Assembly: GCA_008711295.1 (NCBI GenBank)
Contig: VUYV01000062.1
Location: forward strand, 760,915 to 824,914
Direction of reading: 5' to 3'
Origin: Anarhynchus alexandrinus
Taxonomy: Eukaryota; Chordata; Aves; Charadriiformes; Charadriidae
DNA: 64,000 nucleotides
The position numbers and the translations under genes are program-made. The notes under the pieces are model-generated. The model was not told the origin of the DNA and ran no database searches. It saw only the letters and a list, made by a program, of their open reading frames with translations. The stretch's first letter is position 1; each line of letters starts with the position of its first letter. Below are positions 11,158-25,400 of this stretch, one piece after another.

Positions 11158-14100
11158 TTTGTAATGCTGGGTACTCAGAATCACATTTAAGACAGCATCT
11201 TACAAGTCATTGATTTTAGTTACAGCTGCATGTGGAGCTGGATCAACTTGTTTCAGTGGTCAAGTCTTTATCAGACATAATCTTTTTCTCTTTGCATTGT
11301 GCATCATCAAATCAATATATCCAAATGTTCTTTTGAATGTATTTTGTTTTTCTTTTTTGTTGGCATAAAGCTACATGTAAGTTTTGCTCTGATTCTCAAT
11401 ATTCTTATTTTTAATTTCAGGTTGTTTTGGTGGGATGCAGAGGTCATGTTATTTTCTTTTCACTTTCTAGGGTGGGAATTGTATTAAGAACCCTTTTTCT
11501 CATGCAAAACCTCCCAATTTTTAATTGAAAATTTGCTTTCTTTGACTATTTTGACTGCCATGGGAAAATCCATCCAGGGTCTGTCCGATACTGTACAAAC
11601 ATGGGGTCCCATCTTGTAAGACTTACTATCAGTATTACTCTTTTTATTCCATCATATTTAAACAACTGTTTTATTAAGCCATTTGTTGTTGGTTCTTTCT
11701 TACTGAGATAAAGAACTCTGCACCATCTCTCTTTCACCTGCTGCAAAACAACAACATTTTACATTATGGTAACTCAATCTCTTTTGAACTTTTCCCAACT
11801 TATCTTACATTCTACTTTTTGAAAAATACCATTACTATCACTTAAAGCACCTATATATCATTATGTAGTTGCTATATTTTTATTGGAAAAATTTCCACCA
11901 TATGCATGTTTGGGAAAGAGGTTCAAGCTGTTTATCTAATATGCTGTGCATCTAACCGTACAGTAGCTTTTCCTATTTTGCAGAGAGGGTGAGAACAAGA
12001 TAAATCCAGCTCAGGGAATGGAATCTATTCTCCTAATACTAAGATTTGATTCTCCTTCCTCACTATCTCAAACTTCAGGTTAATGGACGCTCATATTCCA
12101 GTCAAGAAATCTCACTAGTAATCATAGCATTGTAAGAAGAAAGCATTTTCTCTGCTTTCGTATTTTAAGTGGACTTTTCCTTAGTGCTGTGTTCTCTTTT
12201 TTACAGTGGCTGTATTCATCTGTCATTTTGCTGAAGCAGTCACTCTTTAGGTCTTGATTACCCTTGCTTTGGGCAATCCCTTCTCTTTTAAATAATATGA
12301 TGAAAGCAAATCCAGTGAGGCTTACATAATGAGACCTTTAAGGTGCCGCTCAATCCTATTTGGTCTTGCTAAGACAAAGATTGGTCTTTCCTTTCATAGA
12401 ATTTGTGATCACAAATGCAGTTGTTATTAGTCTTATAAAAAACAGCCAATGCATGCAAATACTTACTAACTGTCTCAATGCAAGGCACTGGAATGGCTCT
12501 TTCTGATGCTGATTGATTTACTATTATGACAACTGTTTGTCAGTTTCAGGGAATAAAAGCATTTCAATTGTGAGGATCACCGCAGTCTTTCTGAAAAAAA
12601 CGCTGTATTGGCTCTTAACATTCTTTTGATTATTTTTAGCAGAAGTTATGACACAAGGAAAAAGAAATTAAAATTTTAAGTGGATTTTACTTAAATTGGT
12701 AAACCCCAAGATTTTCAATATTCTCTTTGGCATATTGGTTCATGTCCCTCAGCTGAAACCATGTGGATGAACCGTGTTACAGGACTGGGGTCTTCAGGCT
12801 GGATTTATAACTAGCTAGTGGTGGAAACAGGAAAAAAACCCACAGGTTTGACACCTAGCTCACAATGAAAGCCAATAGCAGTTGTGTGCCTCTCTGAGGC
12901 TGTTGATTAAAGAACCTAAATGCCTCTGAAATGTGCATTACAGATTGTTAATTGTTTTGGTATTCTGTTATGTGACTTTAAAAATAATTTAAATGGGTGA
13001 ACAGGACAGACTGACCTTTGCAACAAGTTGGGATAAAGAGTCACAGTTTATTCTAGTATCTTCTTTGGTCCTGGGCTGGGGGTTGCAAAATATTCAACTG
13101 CTTCACATCAAAGCTCTCCTTCTGTGATGTGTCTGCCTGGCCAGCACACTCATCACTAGCTATACCTCAGTTGCAGGGAGAGGGTGAGTGTTGCCCATGT
13201 GTGCAAGTAAATGAAAGATGCCAAGTCCTTTCCACAGGTGTTTGAGAGAGGATGCTTTATTCCTTTGTCTTGTTGTGCAACTATATGATCCAACTCATGC
13301 TCTAGCTCTCGTGTAGTCAGTTTCTGAACATAAAATGCTCATAGAGCTTTAATATATTTTTTTGCACTTTTAAAGCAGAAAGCTTGAAATTAAAAAAAAA
13401 ATAATTGCAGTTCAGAAATGTATCTATTTTTGACTCAGTTTAGGCACGTGCTTAAAATCTGTTTATTGGAATGGAGTCTGAAGAGGTGATTGAAATAGCA
13501 CATTCTTTTAAGTGATTAGGGAATTTTTATGCTTTGATACCAGAGCTTATGGAGCTAAGCCAATGGATTTTTTCCTATTGGTTTTGTTTAGAGAAAGTTC
13601 CACTGAGCTACGTAAACATAATGACTGAAGATTTTTAGGTTTTGCCATAGGGTTATTGACACCAAAAAAGAAGAAAAAAAGAAATTTGAAGTCAGAAGAA
13701 ATAAATGAGATTAAATGAGGTACAAGTAGGAAGAAAAAAATAATTTGTTAATATGAATGCTAAATAATCAAAATTCCTAAAATGGAAGAAGCTGTATAGA
13801 TTTCCTGCACTTACTGAAAAATCTTTTAAAATATATAAAGAAGCAACAATAAGTTGCACCAAAATTTTTGTGGGAAACTATGAGATTTTCTGATACTAAA
13901 GTTTCCACATCAGAAATGCAAAGCTAGACTTGATAGAAATACCAAGTTTCTGTCTTAGATGAAGTTTACAAACCTGCACAGCCGTTTCTTTTGTCTTTGC
14001 TTTGAAATGCTTGTGGGATATAAATGGGCATATACTTGTAATCACAATAGCATAACACTCCAGTGATGACACCTGCCATCAGTTCCTTAGTTTGTGTTAT

Positions 14101-16259
14101 CTCTACAGTGGCCTTAGCTTTTAAATAGTTCATTCATTGGAGAGGAAGAAAAGGTCAGTGATCTCTTATTGTTCAACAACACCAAGGGGTTTTCTGAGAT
14201 TGGCAGCCAGCAGAATGTTGCAGTGAAAGTACTGTATAGAGCTGCCAGCACAGGCTTGCATAGATCAGCATTTCATTACAAAAATAGAAAATGACTGATG
14301 TATTTTCTAGGTCAAGGTGGAAGAAGTCAAATAAGGACACTGATGCCTTGAGTAGGGAAAAGTGGTTATTGGGTGCAGTATTCCACCAGCTGTGAATGGA
14401 CAGTGTAGGCCTCTTTTCTTTCACTGTATAACAGTCTTTAAAGACCCAAGCACTATAATGCTAACCCTGATTTTAACATATTGCAAGTAATAATATGCTT
14501 ATCTCCATTTATTTTTTTCTTAGCTGTAATAAGACTGAAATAGTAGGCATCAGTGTGGACAGAGTTGATAACATCTTCTTCTCTGGCAGAATTAGTTTGA
14601 AGGAGAACCTCCAGACAGTGATGATGTTACTTAGAGGTTGTTGGGTTTTTTTTTATTTCTCTTCTTCCCCTGAAACATATTGTGTGTTTGGATACACAAG
14701 AGGAGCCTAGCTACAAGTACTTACTTCTCTTAAAGAATTTTAGATGCCTGTCATGACTTAGAGAAAAAAAAAAAAGTAGTTTAGTAAAAGCTTGAAAGCG
14801 TTTGCTTGTTTTCCAGAATGTTCCTCATAACGATAGCATATCTCAAATGAGGTGGTGGAACTGGAGGTTTTCAGGGAGGCCACTTAAGAAACTGAAGGCA
14901 TCAAGAGGAAGAATGACTTCTAAGGCAACAGGATGGTGTCTCCAGATCTTTAAAGGTCTGACCCTAGCTTTCACTTTAGAAGTGTATAAGTAAGGGAGTA
15001 AGGGAGTAAGGCCTATGTTGTCTGAAGAAAAAGTCATTAGGAAGAACAAGCTCAACAAGAAAAAGAGCATTGAAAGACCATTTAAGGACTTCTTTAAGAC
15101 AGTTAATTATTTTCTAATTATTCTTCAGTTTTAACTACTAGTTGTTTTAATTTTCTGAAAGTAAGAAAAATGAAGAGGTTCTGCCATTAAACAATTTGTA
15201 GGAGAAATATTTACTGGAAATTTATCAGCTTTAGTGCAATGCTGAGAAAATTTCTAAATGGCTTGTTGGCAAAATTTGATGAAAATAATTTCTTTTTCAA
15301 AAAATATTTCAAACAATTGCCTTTCTCCTATGTCCTCTTGCTCCTCCTTTGTAGAAAGAGCCAGATGAGGTTAAAATAGCTTTTTGTTTACTGAGGATAG
15401 TTGTTTGAAGACATACATTTAGAATTTGCACAATTCGGAAGGAAGTCTGTAAATGTGACATAGGCACAAGTGACAGGAGCTGATCCTTTGCGTTCAGAAT
15501 GCTTCTCTAAAGGGAGATTTGATGCAGAGCAGGTGGCTTGGCAGATAGAGCTCCACCTGGATAAACCATGGGACATCAAAGTAGCCTGTTACCTACTGAC
15601 ATACAGGAACCACAACAGGAAATTGAGATGAAGTATGAAAACCTTTTTCCTACAAATTCAGACAGCTCTTCTGCTACCTAAGGTGGAGCCAAAGACATTA
15701 TAAATTTCTTGCTTGGCTTTATAGTGAATGTTTCTTAATTTTCTTTATTTTTATTTTATTTATTTTTGTCTTTTATTTCTTACATTGTTAATTAGTTTTG
15801 GATTATTGCAAAGGCAAAATAGGAGCAGAAAATTTGGGATATATTTGTGTATTTCTGATTGCAGAAAAGGGGCACCTACAAGTCTTAATTCTGAGGTCAG
15901 TTCGCATTCCTCATGAAGTAAAATCTGACAGGAGGTTAGGTTGTATGTGCAGACTTTGGTCCTCTCTTTGGAATAAATGAAAATAAAACTTATTTTTTAA
16001 AGTTGAATGTATTTCCAGTTTAAAAAAAATCACATTTTATTTTTAGTCTTTGCAAAAAATCAGAGTCCTTATCCACAAGACAACTTAGAGTTGTCACCAA
16101 GCTGCCAGATAACAAGCTTATATTGTTCAGGAAAATATATTACAATTTTATCTACTTGTACTGTTCAATAAAACATTAGTATCTCAGCATTTTTATTTAA
16201 CAATAGGCAACCTTAGGCCAGTAATTATGCAACAATTATAATAATAAAAACTGTCCCCT
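11158..16259. other. Gene-free AT-rich stretch
   Basis: No gene is supported. The frame at 14495-14710 follows a fair acceptor-like TTTTTTTCTTAG but runs into a T-tract and shows no domain. A 2.5-copy tandem of the 8-mer TAAGGGAG lies at 14991-15010. A possible old GCACGTGCTTAAA relic sits near 13442-13460. The remainder is ordinary single-copy-looking DNA with A-runs. Confidence 0.65.
14991..15010 (+). repeat. Short tandem repeat (TAAGGGAG)2.5
   Basis: Two and a half perfect copies of an 8-bp unit, read directly from the sequence. There is no sign of function. Confidence 0.85.
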
Positions 16260-16560
16260 GCTGCTCACCTAGAAACAAGAATATATTAAACCAGTACTAA
16301 CCACCTAAAAGGAAAGCAGCAAACTACACTCATTTTTAATGCCCCTGCAGTGCACCATGGGAAGCTAATAATTCACCCTCTAATTAGTATCCCTTCTGCT
16401 GCTGTTGGCGCAAGGACAGACAAAGAGGTATCCGCTTCATTACAAACTCGCCTTGGTAATCTTTAAATGTCTTTCTTCTCTGCAGGTTGAATGCATGGAA
16501 TAGGGGCAAATAGAATGTGCAATTAAAAAAGGTTTGCTGGTATTGCTAGTCTGACCATGC
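16260..16560. promoter_or_regulatory. Candidate conserved noncoding element
   Basis: Contains GCTAATAATTCACCCTCTAA (around 16364-16383) followed directly by TTAGTATCCC, then a less AT-rich core with GGCGCAAGG and CGCCTTGG, and a TTCTTCTCTGCAG acceptor-like string near 16485. All frames after that acceptor close quickly, so a regulatory element is likelier than an exon. Constraint is inferred from appearance only. Confidence 0.25.
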
Positions 16561-19320
16561 ATCCTAAATCTAATGAGTATACTAAAAAATAAAAAAAAAA
16601 AGCTATTTGAATGTACTTTTTCTCTTTTTGGCTATGTTATAATTCTTCCTTTTTGTCCTTCATTAGTTTCTACATTAGCAGTAAAAAAGGAATACACCAA
16701 TGGGATAAAGATATGATAACTTCACAGCATACCTGCAATGACAGTATTGTTTAGAATTTAAGCAACTGGCAAATGTTACCAATCTAGCTTAAACAAAAGT
16801 GAATGACAGTAGGCCTTAATGCTTTCAAAGACTGAGTTTAATTGTTTCAAAGAGAATGTATCAAATTTAATACATTTCTGTTTTAAAAATCAGAATGATT
16901 TTGCCACAGGGCACTATGGGTTTGAAATATACAAAGCACTTCTACATAATTTTTAGTACTGTGGAGATTATAGTGATAATACTACTGTTACAATGATCCT
17001 TTCCTTCAACTGTCTTGTTTACATATGCACAGTGTATTTATTGATTAATTTAAGCTTATTAAAGAAAACGTTACATGCCTGAGGGTATTTTCAACTTGCC
17101 AATACACAGCTGATTCTAATTATTATAGAGAAATCTTAGTTTTTACAATGGCCTGCTAGTACAATAAGAAACAAGGCCAGCAGTGTACCGGACAGCACTA
17201 AGAGCTTGTGCTCTGGTTCAAATGTGGCCTAAATCATCGAATCAGTTGTGTTATTTCCATTTCATAGCTGTGTAGTGATCTGTGTGAAGTCTGTTCATAG
17301 TCTCATAACAAAACTAGGTGTAATGTTGCCTCTTCAGATAATTTTGAGGATTATCTATTGAGTTTCAGAGGACCTGTCTGTTTACCTCTATTTATATCCA
17401 GTCCTGCCCACTGTGAGATTCTGCTTGTGTAATCACTAGGAGAGTTGTGTGTGCTTAGGGAAATTGAATATCATGTCACAGTTTTATGAATAGCCAATAG
17501 AAAATTCAAAAGTGAATGACTACAGTAACTAGCTTAAAATTTTACCTTCTATTTTGATGTATATCAGTGCTGCTGTGTGCTGAACAGGTAATGAAACATC
17601 ATATTTTTTGTAATAAATAGGTAGTTTGAAGAAAGTTAATGGACCCTCATAATCCTTCTGTTTGAATAATGCAAGCTAATAGCAGGTGAGGACTGGGTTG
17701 TCAATATGAAAGCACTCTTGTTCAACAACCCTCCAGCCTCAGTGGTAGAACTAGTTCTGCCCCACAAACAATGAAGCTCCTTTAACAATTTCTGTCTTTG
17801 TGTGTATCTGTTCCTGATTGACTTGTGACTGTCCCCAGAATTGCTGAGCAAGCTGGTCTTTCATACTAGTTAACACCTTTCTCTGCCTGTGATCCTCTTC
17901 TTGTCAGCCTTCCTATCCTGCTATTTTTTTGACAGCTTACCTGACCTTGTTTTTCATAATGCTCAGTTCTCTTTCCTGCTATTTCCCATCTGTTACTACT
18001 GCTCTTCCTCTGCTTAGGCCTATCTGTCCCAGTGCTTTACCTCTTCTGTACTCATCTTACAAATCTCAGCAAGAAAACTTAGTGGCTGTAATATGGAATA
18101 GAGCACTATTCCGTAACAAAGAGGCTGATCCAGCATCCACTAAGGCTTTCCAGTATTCTCAAGAGTTCTCAAGAGGAGCCACAAAGGAAGAGCAGGAGTG
18201 CTGTCTGTAGAACGAAATAGGATCTTGATTTGTTGTTCCCTCCATCTAAAATAAAGATATTTCAGAGTTTCTTATAGGAGAGTAAAAGGACATATAGTAC
18301 CTGTGATGGAAAAAAAAAATGGTTTACTTCCATTCAAATAGTTCTTCACTGTTGATCCAAATTTGTCCTAATTCCAATGTGCCCAAATTAAGAAATGGAA
18401 AAAATTGCAATCTTGGGCAGTGTGAACACTTGAAAAGGAAGTTGATGCCATTTTAGGCTATTTTAGGGCTTGTGTTGGGAAATAAAAGATCTAGAGGTTG
18501 TCCTGATTTAAAATCAAAGAGAAATTTATGGAAAGCTTACAAGCCCTTATCAGTATTGTATCTGTCTGGACAATAAATGGAGAACTTGATCAACTAGTTC
18601 CATAAATTTAGCGTTAACGCTAAATGTGCTTCAAAATGTCAAAATTTGATTTGGTTGGCACTCAATCATATAAATATTACTTTCTGAAGAGTTATGCACA
18701 GTTTGATACTACTATTGAAATATCTTGATAAGAAAATAATTGGATATAAATTATAACATGTTGTTTTACGGCAGCATGAAGCCACATTTTGCATGACTAA
18801 GAATGGAAGTGAAAACAAAATATCCTAATTATATTCTCTTTAAAAACAAACATATGCTTGTAATAATGACTAAACCACAGGGCATTTGCTTAAATGCTAA
18901 TGACATGGTGGATTTAATGGATTTGGATGTAGCACTAGGACACTCATATAAATGGCCATTGATCTCAATGGAAATACTTTCTACCTCAGTTGTTATTGCT
19001 TATTGATCTGACACAATTGACCATAACTTCTCTTCTTCTTATGTCATATAAATTGCTTCTTATCCAGTTACGTGGTGCACTGCATCAGGTTACATTGTTT
19101 TCCATAAAATACTATATTAAGTCTCTATTTTTTTAATACTGTCTGTCTGATAAAAATGTGTTATATATTTTGGACAAGTTCTTGAAATATTTTTTGAACA
19201 CACTGGCTTATCTGGAGGAGGCCAGCGTCTGAGAGGCGGAAGCATTAACTACAACCAGTGATGCTAGAGTTGCAGTGCTAGTGCTAGTCTTTTCCTCAGA
19301 AAAAGATGTTGATCTTTTGT
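16561..19320. other. Gene-free stretch with a perfect palindrome
   Basis: No gene is supported. The frames at 17636-17851 (-), 17929-18210 (+) and 18803-19006 (+) show no domains. A perfect 20-bp palindrome lies at 18606-18625 and a CATTGATCTCAATGG relic core at about 18954-18976. Confidence 0.65.
18606..18625. repeat. Perfect 20-bp palindrome
   Basis: ATTTAGCGTTAACGCTAAAT equals its own reverse complement over all 20 bases, and symmetry stops immediately outside. It holds two CpG dinucleotides in otherwise CpG-poor DNA. It could be a dimeric binding site or chance. Confidence 0.9.
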
Positions 19321-19442
19321 CATAGAATCATAGAATAGTTGAGTTGGAAGGGACCTTAAAGATCATCTAGTTCCAACCCCCCTGCCATGGCCAGGGACAC
19401 CTTCCACCAGACTAGGTTGCTCAAAGCCGAATCCAAGCACCC
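19321..19442 (-). mobile_element. CR1 LINE, 3' end
   Basis: CR1 is the dominant non-LTR retrotransposon of birds. On the minus strand this segment ends with two copies of the diagnostic ATTCTATG octamer (seen on the + strand from 19321 as CATAGAATCATAGAAT). Upstream of it is the conserved CR1 3'UTR, including the reverse complements of GTTGGAAGGGACCTTAAAG and CCATGGCCAGGGACACC. The minus-strand frame at 19356-19610 partly reads this 3'UTR and is not a gene. Only about 120 bp remain, the usual severe 5' truncation. Target duplications are generally absent for CR1 and none is seen. Confidence 0.93.
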
Positions 19443-22400
19443 GTGTCCTGTAAGACTTTTGTCTTGAATCGAGATGATCTGCAACCATGCACAATTTTTC
19501 TTAAAGGTAAAATTTTGTTTTTGAAAAACACTTACAGTGCTATATGTTCTCTGAGATAGTTTACTTCCTGAGTCTTCTGAGTATAGGTCAACCCAGGCAG
19601 CTGATTTCATAGACAGATGAGCAGACTAAGAAACCAGGTGGTCCAAAACAATTGTTAGGGAGTCTACAGAGTTTTCTGCTGAAAAAAATACCTGTCAAAA
19701 CAACCTATTCTTCACATAGAATTTCTTTAGGAGCTGCCTAGATGATTAGTTGGCCATGTAACTCAAAGGATGTGAGGACTGTGAAAGGCTGGGACCTAAG
19801 GAAGCACAGCAGATGGGCAGATCATCTTAAAGTCTTGATAGGAAAAAACCCCAGGAAAACAGACAACTTGCTTTGAAAATTTTATTGGACTAAGCATATT
19901 GTCAGCAGACTTCTACTGTTTGACAGACTTGTATTTTTTGATGGGCAGCTATTTTGTTAAGTTTCCAGCCACCCTGGTAACATTGCTTACAGTTAACTAG
20001 AAATAGTAATGCCTGGACCAGCAGAAACCGCATGGTGGATAGACTTACAAACTGTGTCCTTGGCCAGCTCCCAGCTTCAACAAGGAAGGAGACCTGCAGT
20101 TAGAACAACTCTTTATGGGCCAGAAGGTTAAAGAATCCATATGCATAAGTTAGTTTTTGTTGTCACTCATTTGCACAGAATCATGCCTGCTTGCTCAAAA
20201 TGATTATTCCCTGTGGAGTCTGTTCCTTGATTTCACTTTCCCAGAAAGGTCTACACTCTGGAGGAGAAAAAAAACCCAGCTAGACACAAACTTCATGTTT
20301 TTATATTTTGTGACTCCATATATCTTGAATCTCAAATGAGAGCTTCTGATTACTAGTCTCTGACATTCTGGCCAAAGGGGAAATTGTGCTTCACTTGTGT
20401 TCTGCATCTCTAGCTACCTTCAAAGTTTGATGCAGGGAAATGGACCCAAACAAAGAAAATGTCTCAAAGACAAACATCTTTGATTTTCTTGTTTTTGTAA
20501 TGAATGATGGCAACTTGGGGAATTATTATAATAGTAAATATTTTAGATTTATAAATATGGGTAAATAAATTAGTATAGATTCCAGATTCATAACAGTGAT
20601 ATTTTAATTATATTACTTTATTTATTTTTGGCCTTAATTCTCAGAAATATCACTATTTCTGCAAAAATTAATCATGTAAATCAAATTATCATTGATTGTT
20701 TTTAATCTAGAGAACATTTTTCCTAAATTTATTTCTAAACATTGATCAAGATGATAAACAGCTTAGAGAACATTTTAGCTCAAGATTGGAATTCAATTTT
20801 TAATATGATTATTGGCTGCTCTGAATTTCTACTGTAAATACAACATTTTTTTTAAACACACCACATGTTTCTGTTTTGTGAGATGTGAGATTTTTGCTAA
20901 GGAAAAGCACAAGCCTAGAATTGCTTAATGTCTAAATTGATTGTTACTTCCAGGAAATTAATTTGTTTGTTGATGAAACCCTTGGCATGGAAAAAAGTAT
21001 AGTAGAGACTTTGCTAAGAAGGGGAAAAAACTTGTGAGTATACAATTTCTGATGTGCTGCACCATATTTAAAAGGAATAAAAGGTGTAAAATTGTTGTTT
21101 GGAAGACAGAAGGGAGCAATGGACTCCATATCATCAACATTCTAGATTAGGTTTCTAGTGCATCTGAATTCTGCTAGATTGCCATCAGCTGACACACTCG
21201 TTTTTGCCTCCCATGGGCTTTAGAACATAGTCTTATACCTACTAAATCACCAAGAGTTTTCTCTCCTGGTTTCAATGCAATTGGCTTCAATTTCTAGTTT
21301 CCGCGGATGAGACTAAGAATAAACAAACAAAAAAGAAAATGGAATAGTAACTAATAAAGCAGATAAAATATAGTATTTTGACATCATTCTTAAGTAGATT
21401 TGTAAAGAGTCCAATACTTTGCATAATGGTCCATTATTATTCCATCTTGTTCGTCTCATTTACGGAATAATTTGATTTAAGGTGTGTAATGTATAATAGA
21501 CTCACAAGAAAAGGATAACTAAAAATGTAATTACTGTTTCTTAAGGTAACCACTTGCTGAAGCAACCCCTCACCAGCAAGGTAATGTACCATTATGCTAG
21601 TTTTTTGTATACTATAGCTCATATACTCCTTATGTATTTTCACAAATTCTCTAGTGATATTCCACATATTGGCCTAGTACCCCAAATGACAAACTTTGAA
21701 CCACTACATTCCTCATTGTTGTTTTAGATCTAAAATCTGAAAACCAGGAAATGCATCCCTAAAGGAATTTTATGATGTAAAAATGTTTGCATAATCGTGG
21801 ACAATAGAATAGGAAGTTTATCATCATTGTTGTCAGTTTGAGCTCTTCATCTGCTACTTTGAACACCAAGTTTCTACAGCCTATATGATTCCATTAAAAT
21901 GGAATGTAATTTGTGTAACTGTATAGAATCAGAATTCCCAAAGCGTTAGAGACTGAGGTTTAGTGTAATGACTAGCAGATACAGGAGTGGAAAAGTGCAA
22001 ACATTAGTGGCGAACATGAACTTCTGAATGGCTATTATTTGTAGGTAGTGACAATTTTGACACGTAAGACGGTATGGCTTTGTTAAAATGTATTTGTACC
22101 TATTTTTTAACAGTTCTTGTTTGCATCTCTTCTTATTAATAGCGAATCATTTAACATGTCGTGACCCTTTAGAGGACTAGATTGTAAACTACATTTATTT
22201 TCTGAGTTAGGCTTTTGTTATGGGCTGAATATGCTGTGCATGCACAGGATCGAACAGTTATTAATAGTTCTAGTCTTTCCTGGGTTGCTAGCTGCACAAT
22301 AATGAAGAAAGCAGCATGGTCAAGGTACAAATCAGATTAAAACATCTCCTGTGAACTTCTAATTCTAAATTTATACAAAGCAATTAAAAACCCCTGTACT

Positions 22401-25400
22401 TACATATTTCTTTTAGACTGCACTAATGGTTTGGAAGTAACAAGGTAAGATAGACGTTCTGATTAGAAGAGCCCAGCAGTTCACAGATCAATAAGAGGAG
22501 AATGTCCTAATACCTTCTATACCTCTGGATGATGTATTTTGTTCCACTGACTTTCAGTTTAGAGGTACTCACAGAAATTTGTAATTTTAAGATGAGAGGT
22601 TTTTGTTCCCCAAATTCTAAAATAACATAAAATTCAATAACATATCTATAAATATACCTATCCTGCTTTATGTGCTGCAGTAAAATTCATGTGGCTCATG
22701 TCACATAAGCTGCATGAACTTTTTAGCAAAGGTGTGTCCATATTATGTATTTTACAGGCAGGTGAGGGCTCTGATCTACAATGGAGGGAAGGACTTCTGA
22801 GTTCTTTCAAACCTTCAGAAATGGTTGGTGGGTGAAGAAGCATTAGAGAATCCACAGTTTTTAGACAGTGAAGCACTTTGAACAAATTTTCCATTTAGGG
22901 AAAATGAAAATGTTTTGTTATGATAATTAAATAATTGACAAAGACTTTGGAATAAAAAGGAATAAACTTTAATTATTTAATTTGCTTCTGACTTTCCCAT
23001 TTTATTAGAGATGGTGCTATCAAGCATCATTCATTTTTGTCAAATGTACGCTTGTGAGTTATTTTCGTTGAATGATTGCATTTGACTTTTTATTTGTCTA
23101 GTGTATTTCTCCTTTTTGCTTTTAATCTTCAAAGTCATTGACACAGCATCGTATTCTCAGTTTAAAGAAACAGGTTGAGGGATTGGATTGCTGCGACAGG
23201 ACTACAAGAGCATATTAGCAGTGTCTGTCTGTCTCAGTCTTTTAGAAGTGCTGCTGGCTGCTTCTGCTATGTAGGGTAGTAATTATTCATTGATTTACTT
23301 CACTTCATGAAGTCTGCCTCCAACCTTTCCAATCCCTATTCCACAAGATGAAGAATGAGATTTTAAAGTAGTAGTTGCCTAAGGAGAAGGAAGGTTTTTG
23401 ATGCTATTACTAAGACAAGTAATAAAGAACTTGCATTATCCATTTCAGAGATGTATTATTTGAGCACCTGTAAAAATTAGTTGAGAAGCTGATTTCCTCT
23501 ATGGAGCAGAGCAGGAAGGCGAGAGATGTCCACCCCTGGACAATTTAACTTTTTCCATAAAGAATCTGTGGTGCTATTTCTGTAGCATTAGAATGATGTA
23601 GCCCACCACATGGGCCACATGCCAAGTCATTTGGGCCTGCTATGCCTCACATTCTTTCTGACATGCTCCTCTTCAAACCAGTCTTTGCTTATAGAGTCTC
23701 AGTGGTTTTGCTGCTGTTGGAGAACATGTCTGACAGCCTTTTTAGAGTCTTTCTATGATTTTTTAGGTTCTTGACATGGTCTTTGACCTGGCTGCCTCGA
23801 TGTGCTGCTGCTACTCCCTTGTCTCTGTTCTTTTCTCTATTCCTGTACAGAATTTGTAGCTGGGTTGTACAGCCTCTGTCTTATGTTACAATTTAAAACT
23901 CTGATGTGATCTTTACCAGAAATACCTCAATTGCAGGAGTGCAAAATCACAAGAATATGTGATTACTGCAATATTCACTTCTGCCACCTTGGAGATGCAT
24001 GTCCCATAAGGGTTGCTCTGAAAGCAGGTACAAATCAGGTACAAAGAGGGAGCAAGCTGTCTACTGTCTATCCCTGCGTCAGCTCTAACATTAGGGCACA
24101 GATGAAACATTTCTGGTTTCTCCTAAAGGGCTACACAGCAGGATACACTGCACCAGCAGCTGCAGTGTGGGTTGAAAGGCTGGAGCATATGCTCTCTCTT
24201 CACTGTACTCACCTCTGCAAATTTCGCACCAGCAACTTTAACAGACTCTGAGCCCTAGATATCAGGACAATATATTGATACTCAGTAGGGAAGCATACTA
24301 GTATAAAGTAGTCTTTCTTTTCTTCCTGTCTTGTTCACAAAACACTAGAAACATCATGAATCTTAATGTCCAGCATATTCTGGTAGTTTATGAACTGAAA
24401 CCTATTTTCATGCCTGGAAGAAGCTATGAAGAGTATTATTCTAAAAAAAATCTACTGTAAAATATAAGTAGTGCTATCTGAAACTGCTGATTTCACTGTG
24501 GCCTAAAATGGCATATTAATTTTTTTTTAAAAACTATTCCTAATAAACAAAGATTCTTATCTGCATTTACTTGCTTTGATTTTGTGGAAGCAGCAGTTTC
24601 TCACTACAATAAACCCAGATCAAAAAGTTTTTTCTTTTGAATTTAAATCAGCCAAATGGGCATCTCTTTCTGAATTCATTCATGCAGCTGATCTCTGATC
24701 TGCAGAATAGTTAGGAGTTTCATGTGGTAAAAGGGGTGTAACTCATTTACACTGAATAATGTATGCATATATAATATGTGTAAAACAGCCGGATGCCAGG
24801 GACATATCCTCCAGAAAACTATCTGTGGTTAATAAAAATTACTGTCCTTTCATGGAACTCCAGTTTGACAAGAATCCTTTAAAGGATCCTAGTCCTGATT
24901 AGATTACTTGTTTTTTACCTAAATTATTATAGTAACAGACAATACTGTACTACTGGCTTTGAGTGTGTTTCTTTTAGAAAGAAGTACCACAAAATTAGTG
25001 CAAAAGGATAATAATGATAGCTATTTAGTATAACATGACTAACATATGAATTCCATGCACCATTTAAGAGTCCATTAATTTTGCTCTATTTGTTGAGTTA
25101 CTGAATGACACTAATTCTTAAGATTTCTCATAGATGTCACTATAGAAGACATGTGCAACTTTTTTCCATTGTAGTTACTGTTTTCTACAAGTTCTTCTTC
25201 TCTTCTTACAATCTAAAGATTATTTCTATAACTGAAAAGGTCTTGGAATGTATTTTTTTCAAATTTGACTGATATTCAATTTTTTAGATTTATTTTTTCA
25301 GTCATGTCAGAGTCTTATAGGAACCTACAAGGAGGCAATGCAGATCATTAGGCAAGTTACTATTATTAAGCAATGCATATCTTCATCAAGTCCTGTTGTG

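Noticed and set aside
13100..13195. Acceptor-like CTGCCTGGCCAG, a 39-nt unit and GTGAGTG
   Set aside because: Weak pyrimidine tract and two frames open, so there is no frame-specific signal.
19356..19610. 84-codon minus-strand frame
   Set aside because: Its C-terminal part is the CR1 3'UTR read through; the rest has no recognisable protein.
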